Source: Diphasiastrum complanatum
Lineage: Eukaryota; Streptophyta; Lycopodiopsida; Lycopodiales; Lycopodiaceae
NCBI GenBank assembly: GCA_029204225.1
Contig: CM055113.1
Coordinates: 23,630,443-23,694,442, forward strand
Length of the DNA stretch: 64,000 nucleotides
Direction of reading: 5' to 3'
Below, piece after piece: positions 44,151 through 56,040 of the stretch. How positions within the stretch are numbered: the stretch's first letter is position 1; every line of letters starts with the position of its first letter. The notes beneath the pieces are model-generated. The model made no database searches. It was not told the origin of the DNA and saw only the letters and a program-made list of their open reading frames with translations. A program made the translations under genes and the position numbers.

Positions 44151-44344
44151 AGGTCGAATTTTCTAGAATTTTTTGTAGGAAAAACACTAAGAATTCTTCC
44201 TCAGAGAACACGATGAAAGTTTGAATAAGTCAAACTAATATCAGTGTCTTCAATCAGGAGAGTGTCTAAAATTGAAAGCATGCGAAATTAATAAATATAT
44301 TGCGTGAGTGTGATAGATAATTTTAGACATTCAGAATTGCATAA

Positions 44345-44969
44345 ATTGAACATATCCATAAATATGACAAATGCAACTCGAATCCTACCAGAAAACCTTG
44401 TTCTGTCTTTTCATCAAGTTTCTTTCTCAATTTGTTTGGTATGTGCATATAAACTACACATCCGAATGTCCGAACATGAGCAAGATTTGGCTTCGACTTC
44501 CACCATATTTCATGAGGAATTTTATCCGGTATTCGAGATTTCAGAATTCGATTCTGAAGATAATTTGATGTAGCCACTGCTTCTAACCACAACAGTTTTG
44601 GTGCTTTCGCATGAGCCATCATACACTTGGTGGCTTCCATAAGTGTACGATTTCTTCGTTCAGCAATTTCATTGTGTTGAGGTGTGTATGATGTAGTCTT
44701 CGTATGCATAATACCTTGATCCGTACAGTAAGTTTTGAATTCGTTGGAAATGTACTCACCTCCATGATCTGTGCGAATTTGCTTCAACTTGTTGCCTCTG
44801 TCTGCTTCTCAGCCCAATTCGTATACTCAACAAATTTCTCGAAAGTTTCTGATTTTGTACGAATAAAGTATACTACAGCAAACTTGCTGAAGTCATCAGT
44901 AAACTTTATGAAGTATTTTGCATCACCTAATGACAATACTCTGAATGGTCCACAAATATCTGAATGCAC
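44345..44969 (-). pseudogene. Copia integrase core
   Basis: HSDICGPFRVLSLGDAKYF (first D), FTDDFSKFAVVYFIRTKSE, then after a frameshift near 44,785 IRTDHGGEYISNEF (second D), TSYTPQHNEIAERRNRTLME (E) and WLEAVATSNYLQNRI, AHVRTFGCVVYMHIPNKLRK. The D,D,E triad is intact. It stops where the internal deletion begins. Confidence 0.9.
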
Positions 44970-44999
44970 AATTTTCAGTACCTTAGTTGCTTTATAAAC

Positions 45000-45640
45000 A
45001 TCTTTACTGAATGGTGTTCAAGTCATTTTCTGTTTAAGACAAGATTCACAAGTAGTTCGAATATCTTGACTCCTTCAATTCTCTGACTCTTGTTGGCTTG
45101 GTACAAAGCTTCCATGTTCATGTGACATAACCTCTTGTGCGACAAAATATCTGTCGATTCTTGAGTTTGATTTGCTTGTTCGATTCGAGTTCAAATGCTC
45201 AAATGATACAAATTACCTTCTCTGTTGCCTTTAGCAACCAGGTTATCAAAATCTTCATCGAACAATTTACAAGAGTCCCTTTTGAAGGTTACTGACATTC
45301 CTGTATTGACTATCTTTGCTATGGATAGAAGATCTTTATCAAGAGTAAGAACATAGAGAACTTCCTCTAGTTTCTTGTCACCCTGATTCGTGTCTAACCA
45401 CAGTACACCAGTTCCATCAACTACATGCTTAGAACCGTTTCCAAGTATAATGAATCTCGGATAATTTGTCGTCTTGTACTCAGACAAATTTGTTTCATGG
45501 AAACAAAATGTGAGGTGGCTCCTGAATCAAGTACTACTTCTCGAATTTTTGAATTTGATGAATAACATAGATCAGCACAAACATATGCTGCTGAGTTTTT
45601 TGTCATCCTGTCTTTTGCTGCTCTGAGCATTCTGCTTTGT
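45000..45640 (-). pseudogene. Copia protease and pre-integrase domain
   Basis: Protease active site EVVLDSGATSHFVSMKQ near 45,510-45,550, then TTNYPRFIILGNGSKHVVDG, EVLYVLTLDKDLLSIAKIV and FKRDSCKLFDEDFDNLVAKG. The pre-integrase zinc region towards 45,000 is decayed (KRLCHMNMEALYQANKS is readable near 45,120). Confidence 0.85.
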
Positions 45641-45902
45641 CTTTGACAAAATCTGAATCTGAAAGTTCGCTTTGATTCTGCTCCTGATTAGAAAAAATTT
45701 GGCCTTGGAAAGGGCCCTATAAGGATTGCCACGTAGGATGACAATTTTTTGGCAATGTAAAATACTAAAATAAAATCTTTTTCTGCCCGCAATCCTGCCC
45801 ACACAGTCTTTGATGGTTAGCTATTATGTGCATAGTATAGTCTGTGGCTGAAAAAATCATAACTTTTGAACGACAACTCGGATTGAGACAATTACGGTGC
45901 CA

Positions 45903-46280
45903 TTAGAAAGGCCTGGGATTTTGATAACAATATACTGCTGCATGACCCCGTTTATGACAATAAATACAATCAATCTTTGGATTTAACCAACATTTGTCTT
46001 CTGTATGACCTGATCTTCTGCATCTATTGCAAATCTTCCTATCACTAGAATCTTTTTGTTGTTTTTCTGATTGTCGGTCATTTGTCTTGGATTCGTCTGA
46101 ATGATTTTCATTCTTATTAGACGACTCTCTCTTAGTCGTAGACTTCTTTGAAGATTCATTCTTTTGAGTAAATAAAGCATTTTTCGAATCACCATTATTG
46201 TCATAGCCTTCGCGAGCTTCTACTTCCTCTTTGACTCCATCTATTGCTTTTTGAAGCGTCATCGTCGAATCTTTCACCAA
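45903..46280 (-). pseudogene. Copia gag tail with two zinc knuckles
   Basis: A serine/lysine-rich linker is followed by CNRCRRSGHTEDKC and CIYCHKRGHAAVYC, two complete CCHC knuckles in tandem. A single knuckle is usual in the other copia elements here. Decayed capsid sequence lies between 46,280 and 46,800. Confidence 0.85.
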
Positions 46281-46821
46281 TAAAGTTCGAGTTGTGTGGA
46301 ATGACCTAGGTGGGGCTCGGAGAAAATAGCTAAGCTATTTTTTCTTTGAGATTGCATTTTCCATGCCAGAATTTCGCAAAGAAATAAACATATCCTTTAT
46401 CTTTCATACGAAAGTGGTCAGGTCTTTGTCGTCTCATTGTAAGTAAGTTAATTGGTCTTCCAAGAACATGATTTGATTAGGAGATTGAGTCTCATTCCTG
46501 GTTTGTAATTCTTTCCACGTTCGAAATTGATGAAAGATCTAGAATTATGTTGTCATTAACTGAAGACGCAATAATTGCTATAGCTTTGTCATTTTTCAAA
46601 CTTCATTCTCGAAGTTCTTTGCCAGGAGTGATTGGCTTTCTCTTCTATTGGTTCTATCATTGCAGTGAAGTCTTTAACTTCCAGATTAAATAATTCGAAC
46701 CTTCCGTATCCAAGATCGTACTGATCTTAGACTGAATGTTGATGATCGACGACATCTTCTAATCTTCTGAATAAGCTCCAGTTACGACTACTGATGGATA
46801 TGTGAAGGAGGCTATGAGGGG

Positions 46822-46834
46822 CGCTCTGATATCA
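46822..46834 (-). promoter_or_regulatory. Copia primer binding site (variant)
   Basis: TGATATCAGAGCG on the minus strand, one base off the iMet-type consensus. Confidence 0.7.
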
Positions 46835-47900
46835 CTATAGACAAAATACTAAGAATTCTTCCTCAGAGAACACGATGAAAGTTTGAACAAATCAAACTAA
46901 TATCAATGTCTTCAATCGGGTCTGATTCTGGTCTATGTACTAATAGAGCAGTTTTTACCTTGATTGAATAAATCATGCGGAATTAAGAGATATATTGCGT
47001 GAGTGTGATAGATATTTTTAGACATTCAGAATAACTGATAAAATCATCTGTTGAAAAACTTTGATCAAAAATGAATTTTTATTAATCTGATTCAGATTCT
47101 TCAATATAAATCTCTTGTTGCCTTGTTGCCTTTGTTGTGTCTTTGTTGTGTTACAACGAGTAGTGCACATGTATTTATATTGTTACAAGATAGGTCTTTT
47201 GGCCTTTTACTTCTGTAACAGTAGATATTCAGAAAACGTTCTGTTTCTAGACTCGGATTGTTTTTGTTAGTGAATTGTTCACGACAGATTTTCAAATTTG
47301 CGACAGTTTCGTGACAATTGATAGTTTCGCGATCGTATCAAGTTCGAGTTTGAATAAGATTCAAAAATATTTCGCAACAATTTATTGTTCACAAATCTTT
47401 CGAGTTTCAACAAGATACTGTTCTAGTTCGTTTCCAAATCTTTGTCAATTAAACTGTGCACTTTGTTAGTAGAACCGAGATTTGTCTGTTGAGGTGTTTT
47501 ATATTTTTTGATATTGGATCGATTCGAAAAATTCTATATTTTTTGAATCAGTGTATATTTTTTGATACTTGTACATTTCGATATTGTCGACCCAACGACT
47601 TCACGTTGACAGTCCGCCCACTTTGTACATGCATTAACTATAATGAGGCGGTTGGAATAACTGCAACAAAAGGTAGTTGTAGATATTTTGTAGGATATCA
47701 ATCCTAGAATCTTCATCAAAAAACTTCTTTTGATTATTCGAGTTCCTGTAGCCAGCATTATCACGCTCAACGACTGTAAGCTGAAGTTATCACTTCAAGC
47801 ATTGTACTCATTGTTTGATATTAATTAGAGTGCAAATTCTCAGTCTCAGTACTGTATCATTTCATTGAGCATTTGTCTGAATCATTCCTTTTGAACGTTC
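46835..47900 (-). repeat. Copia 5' LTR (right limit approximate)
   Basis: The minus strand has a TATA box, ATATAAATACATG, at about 47,165-47,178, and its U5-like end recurs at 44,186-44,333. Confidence 0.5.
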
Positions 47901-49290
47901 TGTTGTTGTTTGTAGCGCTTCCGATCCTACACCAAGCTCACTCATCAGCTTCCGCTCATTCCAACAGATTTTCGACAATAATCACATTGTATTCATCAAT
48001 TAGTAGTATCATCATGATTTTTAGGCTGTCGCTGCAATTGTTTCCTTTTGTTTGCTTCCCATCAATGAGCCTATATAGATAGCATCATGTTTATTACCTC
48101 ATTTTCTTACATGGTTGAAGGTATTTGAACTGCCCCATAGGGAAGAGAATATTCCAACTATATACATAGCCTCTTGGTCACAGTTTTAGGATTTATCATT
48201 TCGGGTTTTGTTCTTTCTTCATCTTTTCCATCTATTAAAGCAATTTGTTTTTCCATCATCTCCAAGAGACTAATCTTTTGGGTTTGGGATGGTGGGGAAC
48301 TGAAAGATTAGGCTTCAGATTGTGATTTGCATGCCCATATAATCAGTTGTTGAATTTCATCCTCCAATCCATCTCTTTTGTCCTAGTGATGCAAAATCTT
48401 TTTTCTTTTTCTGGTCGAGTCTGTTACTAAAGACAACTACTTTGAATCAGATTTATGAAGTTTGAGGCATATATAATTGGTTGTCCACTACCTTAACGTG
48501 CACATCACTATGTGACATATTTGTGTCACCATTCTTCATTGCTGGTCCGCATTCTGCATATTGTGATTATGATGGATCTGAGTTTGATTATTTTTTGCCT
48601 AGTGATGAATTGGCTTGGGTGAGATTGTCCAAAACCAGAATGTACATGCGGCTCTGGATCTGCTTTGGTCAAGTGAAGTGCATGTAGGGTGTGTTTGCAA
48701 TTGGGTAAAGAAAGCCTTGTCCATGCTAGCAAATATTAAGTGGTTCTAGACAATATCACAAAAATATCATACCTAGTCCAGTGACATTTTAAAATTTGGT
48801 GACCAGATAGTTGGGTTTAATGTCATTCGAAAAAGTATTGTACCGCTTAATAGTAGCAATTTTTATTCACAAAAAGACTAGCGTGATAAACCTAGTTCTA
48901 ACTTGAACTTACATCCCTCAAAATTGGGGAGAAGGAATCCAATTATTCAAGATCTTTAAGACTTTGACCTTTCTTTAGGCCCATTTCAAAGCATTGCAAG
49001 TAAGGCAAACATATAAGTTATTATCTTTATTCAATTCAACAACAATGATTCTCCTTCAAAATAAGTCTACAAACAAATGAAATTTGAAAAGCTCTAACTT
49101 TTTATGCAAGCTCAAATCTTTAAATGCCTTCACATTTTCTAGCATTATTAGAACTTACTCCTAGATAACATATACTGATAAAGACTGCCATACTTGGCCG
49201 TAAAGATCACACCGTAATGTTAGTATGTCATAAGCTGCTATTTCATGCCCATAATAATTGGATAAGATTGAAAGCTCAATTGCACTTGTG

Positions 49291-49297
<7 letters not shown>
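47901..49297. other. No recognisable gene
   Basis: AT-rich sequence with short frames only (up to 68 codons on each strand). No family resemblance or repeat found. Confidence 0.4.

Positions 49298-49345
<48 letters not shown>
49298..49345. repeat. (CT)n microsatellite
   Basis: About 24 CT units, not part of the three-copy repeat. Confidence 0.95.
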
Positions 49346-49347
<2 letters not shown>

Positions 49348-49840
49348 GTTAAACTTTTTGTGCAAGATGAATAGTGATGATAATCATATTTAGTATCTAC
49401 ATCTCACATACACTAAATGCAGCTATTCAATCGATTGTTGGGAAACACTCCATGGAACAATTTTGAGACATCAAATATGCACCTCAACAGTTTTATCTCC
49501 TTCACATCAGTTTTGACTTTAAAATAATGAAAGAAAATTGAGGGAGAAGAGTTGAACATTCATTTGGAGGAGAGAAGATTCAGCGAGTCAAGTATTTGGA
49601 TGCCAAAATTGGTGAGATTCATCGAAATGTGCAAGAAGAGCAGGTTATACAACAAAGCCCATAGATTGAATATGAGGGGTGATTAAGTTTTATATACGAA
49701 TGCAAAAACTCCAACCATGCATTGCAATGGTCTTTGCAATATTACTTTTAGCACCTCATTCTACACTATTGAAAATGCCTTGACAATAGGATCATTGTAG
49801 CAAAACGTAAATTTGCAAACATTTCAAGAAGGAAAAGCTT

Positions 49841-49962
49841 GGGGCTAAGTATTACCGCCCCACTTTTCATGGTTGAGAATCCATTGACAATAGGCATCAT
49901 TGGGCTTTTCAAGAAAAGCTTTTGTACGTCTCAGGATCACTCATTACAGTGGCAGCAATCAC
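49841..49962 (-). pseudogene. OTU1/YOD1-like pseudo-exon 3, copy 3
   Basis: Minus strand: acceptor-like CATGGGGTGTAG, VIAATVMSDPETYK, then shifted frame AFLEKPNDAYCQWILNHEKW and GG. It is the closest of the three to the family pattern (AFLGKPN...WGG) but has the same frameshift. Confidence 0.75.
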
Positions 49963-50175
49963 CTACACCCCATGCGCAAAAAAGAGCAATGTAAGCTCAT
50001 CATTAGTGCTTTACTTAATGCAATGTCGATGTTAAGCTCAACATCCTCACTCACGTGATCGACACATAAAAGTAGGTGCAAGTCACATGCATATAAAGAT
50101 ACATTCACTTCAACTCTCATATAGTTATGCAAAAACTATCATGATAAAAGCTAGCACTAGTAGCAAATAATGTCG

Positions 50176-50301
<126 letters not shown>

Positions 50302-50535
50302 TGTTGTACAAGCTTTCCCAATGTTGCATATATTGCATTGGAATCTTTTTTATTGTCTAAGCATTGTTGTTTACATGAACATGACCTAGGTAGCTTCATT
50401 AGTAGATGCTATTAAGTAGAAAATTTGTATGTACTCTTCCAAGAGGTTTTCAAAAAACACCCATGCTTAGGATACGATCCTCTTATAAAAGCACTTGCAC
50501 TCATACAACACACAAGACTTAAGATGATGTCATAT

Positions 50536-50581
50536 TTTTCTTAACTCAAAAGCCTTGTGTTTGTTGTGATCCATGACATAC
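50536..50581 (-). pseudogene. OTU1/YOD1-like pseudo-exon 2, copy 3
   Basis: Minus strand: acceptor-like CAATGATGCAG, then YVMDHNKHKAFELRK. The following bases are ATATGA, so the GT donor is lost as in copy 2. Confidence 0.7.
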
Positions 50582-50861
50582 CTGCATCATTGACCAAAGT
50601 TTTCTTAGTAATGCATACCACTCAACCACAAACAAATAAATAGTATAAATTTCAATATCAAAAGTGAAGACACAAAGATAGCAAGATTGAGAATTCCAAA
50701 AAAAATACAAATAGAGGAAGCCTATTTCTACATATCCTATCTATAAGAATCAAAGAGCAATTATTAACCTAGCTTGAAATACTTCCAATCATAACATAAC
50801 ATTCACAACATTCTTAAGTTATTATTGCGAAAATACATGGTCTCAAAAGACATTTATGTCA

Positions 50862-51321
50862 AATATAAGGGCCATGACCTCCACTAATGCTCCTATCCTT
50901 GAAGTTTGAATGAATGAAAATGATACCAATGTTGCCCCCATGCTTTCCCATATTATGTACGAGTATTTGAAACAGAAGAAGGTTTGTGGTACTCGTTTGC
51001 ATTATGATTTTATAAAAATATAAACTATCTTGACAGATGGTATAATTGATTATTACTAATGATTGAGTTGATTACTCTAGTGAGAGATTAGTGACAGAGA
51101 TCAAGCAGACTAAGTCTATCCTATAAATCAGTCTACTTTTCTCCCTTCACTCTTCTTTTCGCTCTCTTTTTCACCAAAAAAAAAAAATCAAGTTTTTAAG
51201 TTGTTAGAGTTAGATTGGTGTTAAATGTTAGATTTGCTGTTTTTTTTTTGTGATTTTTTTTGTTTGTCCAAAAAAATAATAATAACAAAATAAAATAAAT
51301 AAAAAACTAAAAATTATAAAA
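50862..51321. other. No recognisable gene
   Basis: Contains a TATA-like CTATCCTATAAATCAG near 51,117 and A/T runs; may be part of an unidentified LTR. Confidence 0.35.
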
Positions 51322-51788
51322 GAACCTCAGCGTGGTGAGTTCTCTCTATCTTTCATATAACGTCCTCTTACGACATGGAAGGTTCTATCCCCCAAAAAAT
51401 AAAAAATAAAAAATTTGAAAAGAACTTCAACATTGTGAGCCTTCTCTATCTCCTCAGATAACGTCCTCCCACGACATGGAAGGGTCTATTCCCCCCAAAA
51501 AAATAAAAAACAAAAAATTGAAAAAGAACCTCAGCGTGGTGAGCCTTCTCTATCTTTCAGATAGCGTCCTCCCACGAGTTGGAAGGGTCTATTTTCCAAA
51601 AAAAAGAAAAAAACCTGAAAATTTGAAGAAAACCTCAGCGTGGTGAGTCTTTTCTATCTTTCAGATAACGACTTGGAAGGTTCTATTTCCCAAAAAATAA
51701 AAAACTAAAAATTGAAAAAGAACATCAACGTGGTGAGCCTTCTCTATCTCTTGGATAGTGTCCTCTCACGACTTCGACGGTTCTATTC

Positions 51789-51793
<5 letters not shown>
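51322..51793 (+). repeat. Five-copy ~100-bp tandem array with tRNA-like boxes
   Basis: Each unit starts AACCTCAGCGTGGTGAG, runs through TCTATCTTTCAGATAACGTC and CCACGACATGGAAGG, then GGTCTATTCCCC, and ends in an A-rich stretch with ATAAAAAA. The first block resembles a pol III box A (CTCAGYGTGGTGAG) and GGTTCTATCCC resembles box B, about 55 bp apart. The fourth unit has a short deletion. Confidence 0.75.

Positions 51794-51872
<79 letters not shown>
51794..51872. repeat. (TA)n microsatellite
   Basis: About 39 TA units; forms the left edge of a repeat whose second copy is at 56,062. Confidence 0.95.
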
Positions 51873-51876
<4 letters not shown>

Positions 51877-52100
51877 TAGTTGTGAGTGCCCGTCGTTGAC
51901 GGGCAATGGCGGCTGATCTAGGCGACGGCCGATGATTTGGAAATTGAGTATCTCGTTGACAGGTGATGATTTTCCGATGATTTGGAAATTTAGTATGTTC
52001 TCGTTGACGGGTGGAAGATGTATGTGTGTACGTGGCCGAAGTGTGCCAGCCAATGTGTCGCATTGTTTGGGAGGGGGAGGCATTTTTTGGGAGGGGGGAG
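51873..52100 (+). repeat. Hairpin-starting repeat, copy 1
   Basis: After the TA run: GACTAGTTGTGAGT, then the perfect hairpin GCCCGTC-GTT-GACGGGC (51,888-51,904), GGCGACGGCCGATGATTTGG and GGAAGATGTATGTGTGTACG. The second copy at 56,085 keeps this order. Ends pass into cgaaaat-type sequence. Confidence 0.6.
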
Positions 52101-53760
52101 GGGGAAGGGCAATGTCGTGAAAATTTTGCAAAATTTCCTTGAAGGTTTTGCGAAAATTTTGCAAAAATCACTAAATCTCGAAATGGTGAATATATACCTC
52201 GAAAATGGCCCGAAAATACCTCGAAAATACCTCGAAAATGGCCCGAAAACACCCTCGAACATACTTCGAACAGGCCCAAAAATATCTCAAAAATATCTCG
52301 AAAAGTGTCGAGCGTCGAGTGGGAGAGGCTTCGAAAAAAAAATTTGCGAAACTTTTTGTGGGAGAGGGATGCCTCAAAAAACACAGGAGTTTTTCGCGAA
52401 AATCCTTTAAGGCTTTTTGAAAATTTCGCGAAAATTCCTAAAGAGACAATACTTTGAAATGCGAAATATTTTTTGGAATCCCTGAAGAGACAATCCCTCC
52501 AGAAAATATTTTCATTTCACGAAAATATATTTTTATTTCTCGAAAATTTCGCGAAAAATCTTTCCATCTCGAAAATTTTGCGAAAAAATCTGTTTCCCGA
52601 AAATCTCGCGAAAATCAACGAATCCTTGCGAAGCCTTCGAGAAATTGGCCCTCAAAAATTTCACGACAATACCTGAAACGTGAAAATAACTCGAAAAGAT
52701 TATGGAGAAACCTTGAAAATCTCGCGAAAATACCTCGAGAATACCTCGAAACACGAAAATACCTTGTAAAGATTATCTGGAGGGAGAGGCCTCGAAAATC
52801 TCGCATTTTTTAGAGAGAGAGGCCTCGGAAAAATGTGAAGGATTCAATATATTTTCGCAAAGCTTTTTCGAAATTTCGCGAAAATCCCTGAAGGCTTCGC
52901 GAACATACCTCGAAAATATGCAGCTTGAAAAAATCTTGCATTTTTGTGAGGGCCATTTCGAGAAGGCTTCATGGAAAAAGGCGAATCCTTCTCATTTTTC
53001 GAGGGCCATCTCTCAAAAATATGTGGAGAGACGAATTTTTGGAAACTCAAGACTCGAATTTCTGGAAGTATTTTCAAGGTACATTTCGAGGAATTTTTGG
53101 AGACTTCAATTTTGTGATACACGACATTTTCGAGACCAAATATTCGAGACACGAATTTCTCGAGACTCGTAAGTCGAATTTTTAGAGATTTCAATTTTTG
53201 GAGTTTCAAAAATTTGGAGTTTCGAGTTTCGAGTCTCGAAAAATTTGAGTTTCAAGTCCCGAAAATGTCCAGTGTTGAAAATTTCGTGTCTCCAAAAATT
53301 AAAACGTCGAAATGTACTTTGAAATACGTCCAAAAATTTGAGTCTTGAGTCTCCACAAATTGAGTCTCGAAAATTTGGAAACTCCAAAAATTCGATTCTA
53401 GAAAAATTTCGAGACTCCAAAAATTGAAATCTCCAATAATTCGAGGTTCGTGTCTCCAAAAATTCGGGACTCAAAAAATTGAAGTTTCCACAAATTCGAG
53501 TTCCGAGTCTCGAAATATTCGTGTCTCGAAAATTGAAGTCTCAAAAACTACCTTGAAGTGTACCTCAAAGCTACCTCAAAATTTACCTCAAAAATACCTC
53601 GAACATACCTCCAAAATTTCGTGTCTCCAAAAATTGAAGTCTCGAAATGTACCTCGAAATTGACCTCGAAATACCTCCCAAAATTTGAGTCTCGAGTCTC
53701 CAAAAAATTCGTCTCTCCACAAATTGAGTCTCGAAAATCTGGATTCAATGGTAGATGTGT
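52101..53760 (+). repeat. Degenerate cgaaaat-type low-complexity region
   Basis: About 1.7 kb built from words such as ACCTCGAAAAT (12-bp period near 52,195-52,260), TTTCGCGAAA and GAGTCTCGAAAATT. Base usage is strongly biased, and TCGA/CGAA words recur every 8-15 bp. Open frames on both strands reflect composition. I do not recognise a named satellite. Confidence 0.7.
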
Positions 53761-53959
53761 TCAGAATTCAATGCTTGATGTGTTCAAAATTCAAGGCCTG
53801 ATGTGTTCAAAATACTTCTAAACAACCCTCTTAATCCCGATTGACGCCAAAACAATGATTACAAATTTATTAACTAAGGCATTGAATAAAGAGAGACTGA
53901 TAGCATTAAGAAAGTCAAAACATGCTTACTTAAATGCTTACTCTAAAACGCAAATACTA

Positions 53960-54222
53960 TATAGGTCTACGAATAATTTTCTGCTCAGATCAACAAACAA
54001 CAACTAAAAGCAAATGCAATGGCTACGTACTATTTGTTGCTCGGATCAAAAGAAAAAAATCAAAACCAAATGAAATGACTATGTACTCTTTCCTGCTTGG
54101 ATCAAAAGGAAATAACCAAAAGCAAATGCAATGGCTACCTACTCTTTGCTGCTTGAATCAAAAGCAAAAAATCAAATCAAAAGCAACGACCACCTCTTTG
54201 CTGCTTGGATCATGAGAAGAAA
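53960..54222 (+). repeat. Five-copy ~55-bp tandem repeat
   Basis: Units of the type CTGCTTGGATCAAAAG, AAAAAATCAAAAGCAAATG, CAATGGCTACGTACTCTTTG, with small length changes. Confidence 0.75.
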
Positions 54223-54561
54223 ATCCCATCATTCATCATTCCTAATTCGTTCTATCTCATCTGCTCTGCTCTCTACTCTCTGTGCTGCTCTTATTTTCAA
54301 ATTGAAAATCAAGTTATAAGGGATCTGAATTTAGTCTGTTTATGTTAGTCTTTCTTACAAATCCAGGGCAAAAGTTATGAGGCCTTCAAATGACACAACC
54401 ACATCTTGATACAGAGGTGTATTTTTTCTTCAATAAATACATAAACATACTATAACGAATTCTGAAATCCTTATTGTTGAACTATAGCTGAAATTGGATT
54501 TACAAAACTCTGAATCCAATTTTTGGAACATTCCAGATTGTTTAATCTTTACGCAATGTGA

Positions 54562-54601
<40 letters not shown>

Positions 54602-55089
54602 CACTAACCTGAAAGCCACAGACCAGCCGTCACAGTGCCTCATGGACGACCCAGAGCTCTATCAGAGGTTCACCATGGATTTGTAGGCTTCTTTAGAACT
54701 ATCCAATTCATCCAAAAGGCTGTGAGCGTGTCATAAACAGTTCCAAAGTCAGGAAGATAGATGTAACTTCATAAGAACTATAGCTGAAATTGGATTCACA
54801 AAATTCTAAATCCAATTTTCGGAATGTTCCAATATTTGCGAGCATCATTAACAGCTTTGATCCAGGCTCGTTGCTGCCATAGCGCCTTCTTTCGCCTTTG
54901 ATTGTCGTTTGCATCTGTGATCCAAAAACAGAGCATTCAGAGCGTTGTAGCTGATCTGGCTTTGTTGTTAGGACGTAGGTAGCAGTGATCGGATGATGAT
55001 GGAGACTCCTCATTCAGAAAGAAATAGAACAACAAATGATCCTGGTCTCTTGTCTTAGCATTGAAGGTTACTGCCAGTAGACCCCCTGT
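54223..55089. other. No supported gene; short direct repeats
   Basis: A 60-bp block starting GAACTATAGCTGAAATTGGA occurs twice (54,479 and 54,775). A (GA)n tract lies at 54,567-54,597. No frame is convincing. Confidence 0.4.
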
Positions 55090-55368
55090 TCAACGTTCCA
55101 AATGGCTAGAGGATGCAACGATGGAGAGGTCATCCACGAGCCCCCTCAGCCGCGATGGAGCCCCGGCAAGGCTCAGCTTGAACGTGGTAGGTCGGGTGTC
55201 TTGTGCTGCCATCGCAGAAGCTTGCTTACTCTCACCAGCAGCCTCAGCGGAGCTATGGCAGTGATCTTTATGCATGTTGATGTAACCTTTAATCTCAGAA
55301 ACATTCAGAGCACGTTTCATCAACACCGAGCAATACAAAGAAGATGAATCATAAACATATGTCAACAT
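55090..55368 (-). other. Orphan 92-codon frame, unassigned
   Basis: GC-richer than its surroundings. The minus frame includes TTFKLSLAGAPSRLRGLVDD and continues past a stop with TGGLLAVTFNAKTRDQDHLL. Composition looks protein-like and could be a captured gene fragment, but I do not recognise it, and an 81-codon plus frame overlaps. Confidence 0.3.
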
Positions 55369-55381
55369 AGAGATAAAAAGT

Positions 55382-55597
55382 AATTAATGAGAACAGTAGC
55401 ATATGCCAGTTATTAAACGCTTGAGAGAAGCTACAATTGAAGGTTTACTGATCCTTGAGGAAGCTCTCTTGTGGTTAATAATTAATGAGAACAGAGAAGC
55501 TAATTAATGAGAACAGTAGCATATGCCAGTTATTGAACGCTTGAGAGAAGCTACAGCAGAAGGCTTATTGATCCTTGAAGAAGCTCCCTCTCGTGGT
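55382..55597 (+). repeat. Two-copy ~95-bp direct repeat
   Basis: TAATTAATGAGAACAGTAGC opens both copies (about 55,382 and 55,502), and both run to CTTGAGGAAGCTC or CTTGAAGAAGCTC. In the plus frame they read MPVIKRLREATIEGLLILEE and MPVIERLREATAEGLLILEE, mostly with conservative changes, like a duplicated exon. Confidence 0.8.
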
Positions 55598-56040
55598 TGA
55601 TAGAGATGATGGATTCTACCAAAGCGGCCGCTTGAGGAAGCATGGAAGTAGGAGGCCTGGCTTCTGCAGAGATGGTAAAGCGAGAAGACGCTCCCCCGCC
55701 ATAGCTAACTATCAGAATACAATAAAAAAGAAGAGAGCAAGAAGACGAAGGAGGCCCGATCATGAGAGAGAGACCCGCATCCCTGCTCGCGTTCAAGAGA
55801 GAGAGAGACCCGATCTAGAAAAAGAGAGAGCATGCACTTTGGGGAGAAGACATTTTGAATTGTGTGTGTCAAAAAAGAAGAAGAAGAAAAAGGGCTTTCA
55901 TGTGTTATTTTTTTCACCATTTTTTTTCAAACATGTTCTTTAGCCTTTCTCTTTGCAAAAACGTGATATTTCTCACGGGCAGTGCGTGACATTTTTGGCA
56001 GCACAACGTGACATTTTTTACGGCAAAAACACACACACTC
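55598..56040. other. No supported gene
   Basis: A 122-codon plus frame (55,575-55,943) rich in Arg/Lys ends in a poly-lysine run, typical of purine-rich DNA and not of a real protein. Confidence 0.35.

Larger units (their letters stand above)
44186..47900 (-). mobile_element. Copia element, minus strand, internally deleted
   Basis: Right side: LTR and primer site; inside: gag tail, protease, pre-integrase, integrase core; left side: about 145 bp of 3' LTR (44,186-44,333) that match 46,840-47,030 (AAGAATTCTTCCTCAGAGAA, ATATTGCGTGAGTGTGATAG). RT, RNase H and most of the 3' LTR are deleted at 44,333. The outer right limit is uncertain. Confidence 0.7.

Noticed and set aside
48481-48732. Overlapping 68-codon frames
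   Set aside because: Both strands equally open; no motif or splice signal.
52018-52410. 130-codon plus frame and 197-codon minus frame
   Set aside because: Both lie in degenerate cgaaaat sequence or the TA run; composition explains them.
55575-55943. Arg-rich 122-codon frame
   Set aside because: Ends in a poly-lysine stretch from an AAG run; no domain or splice context.
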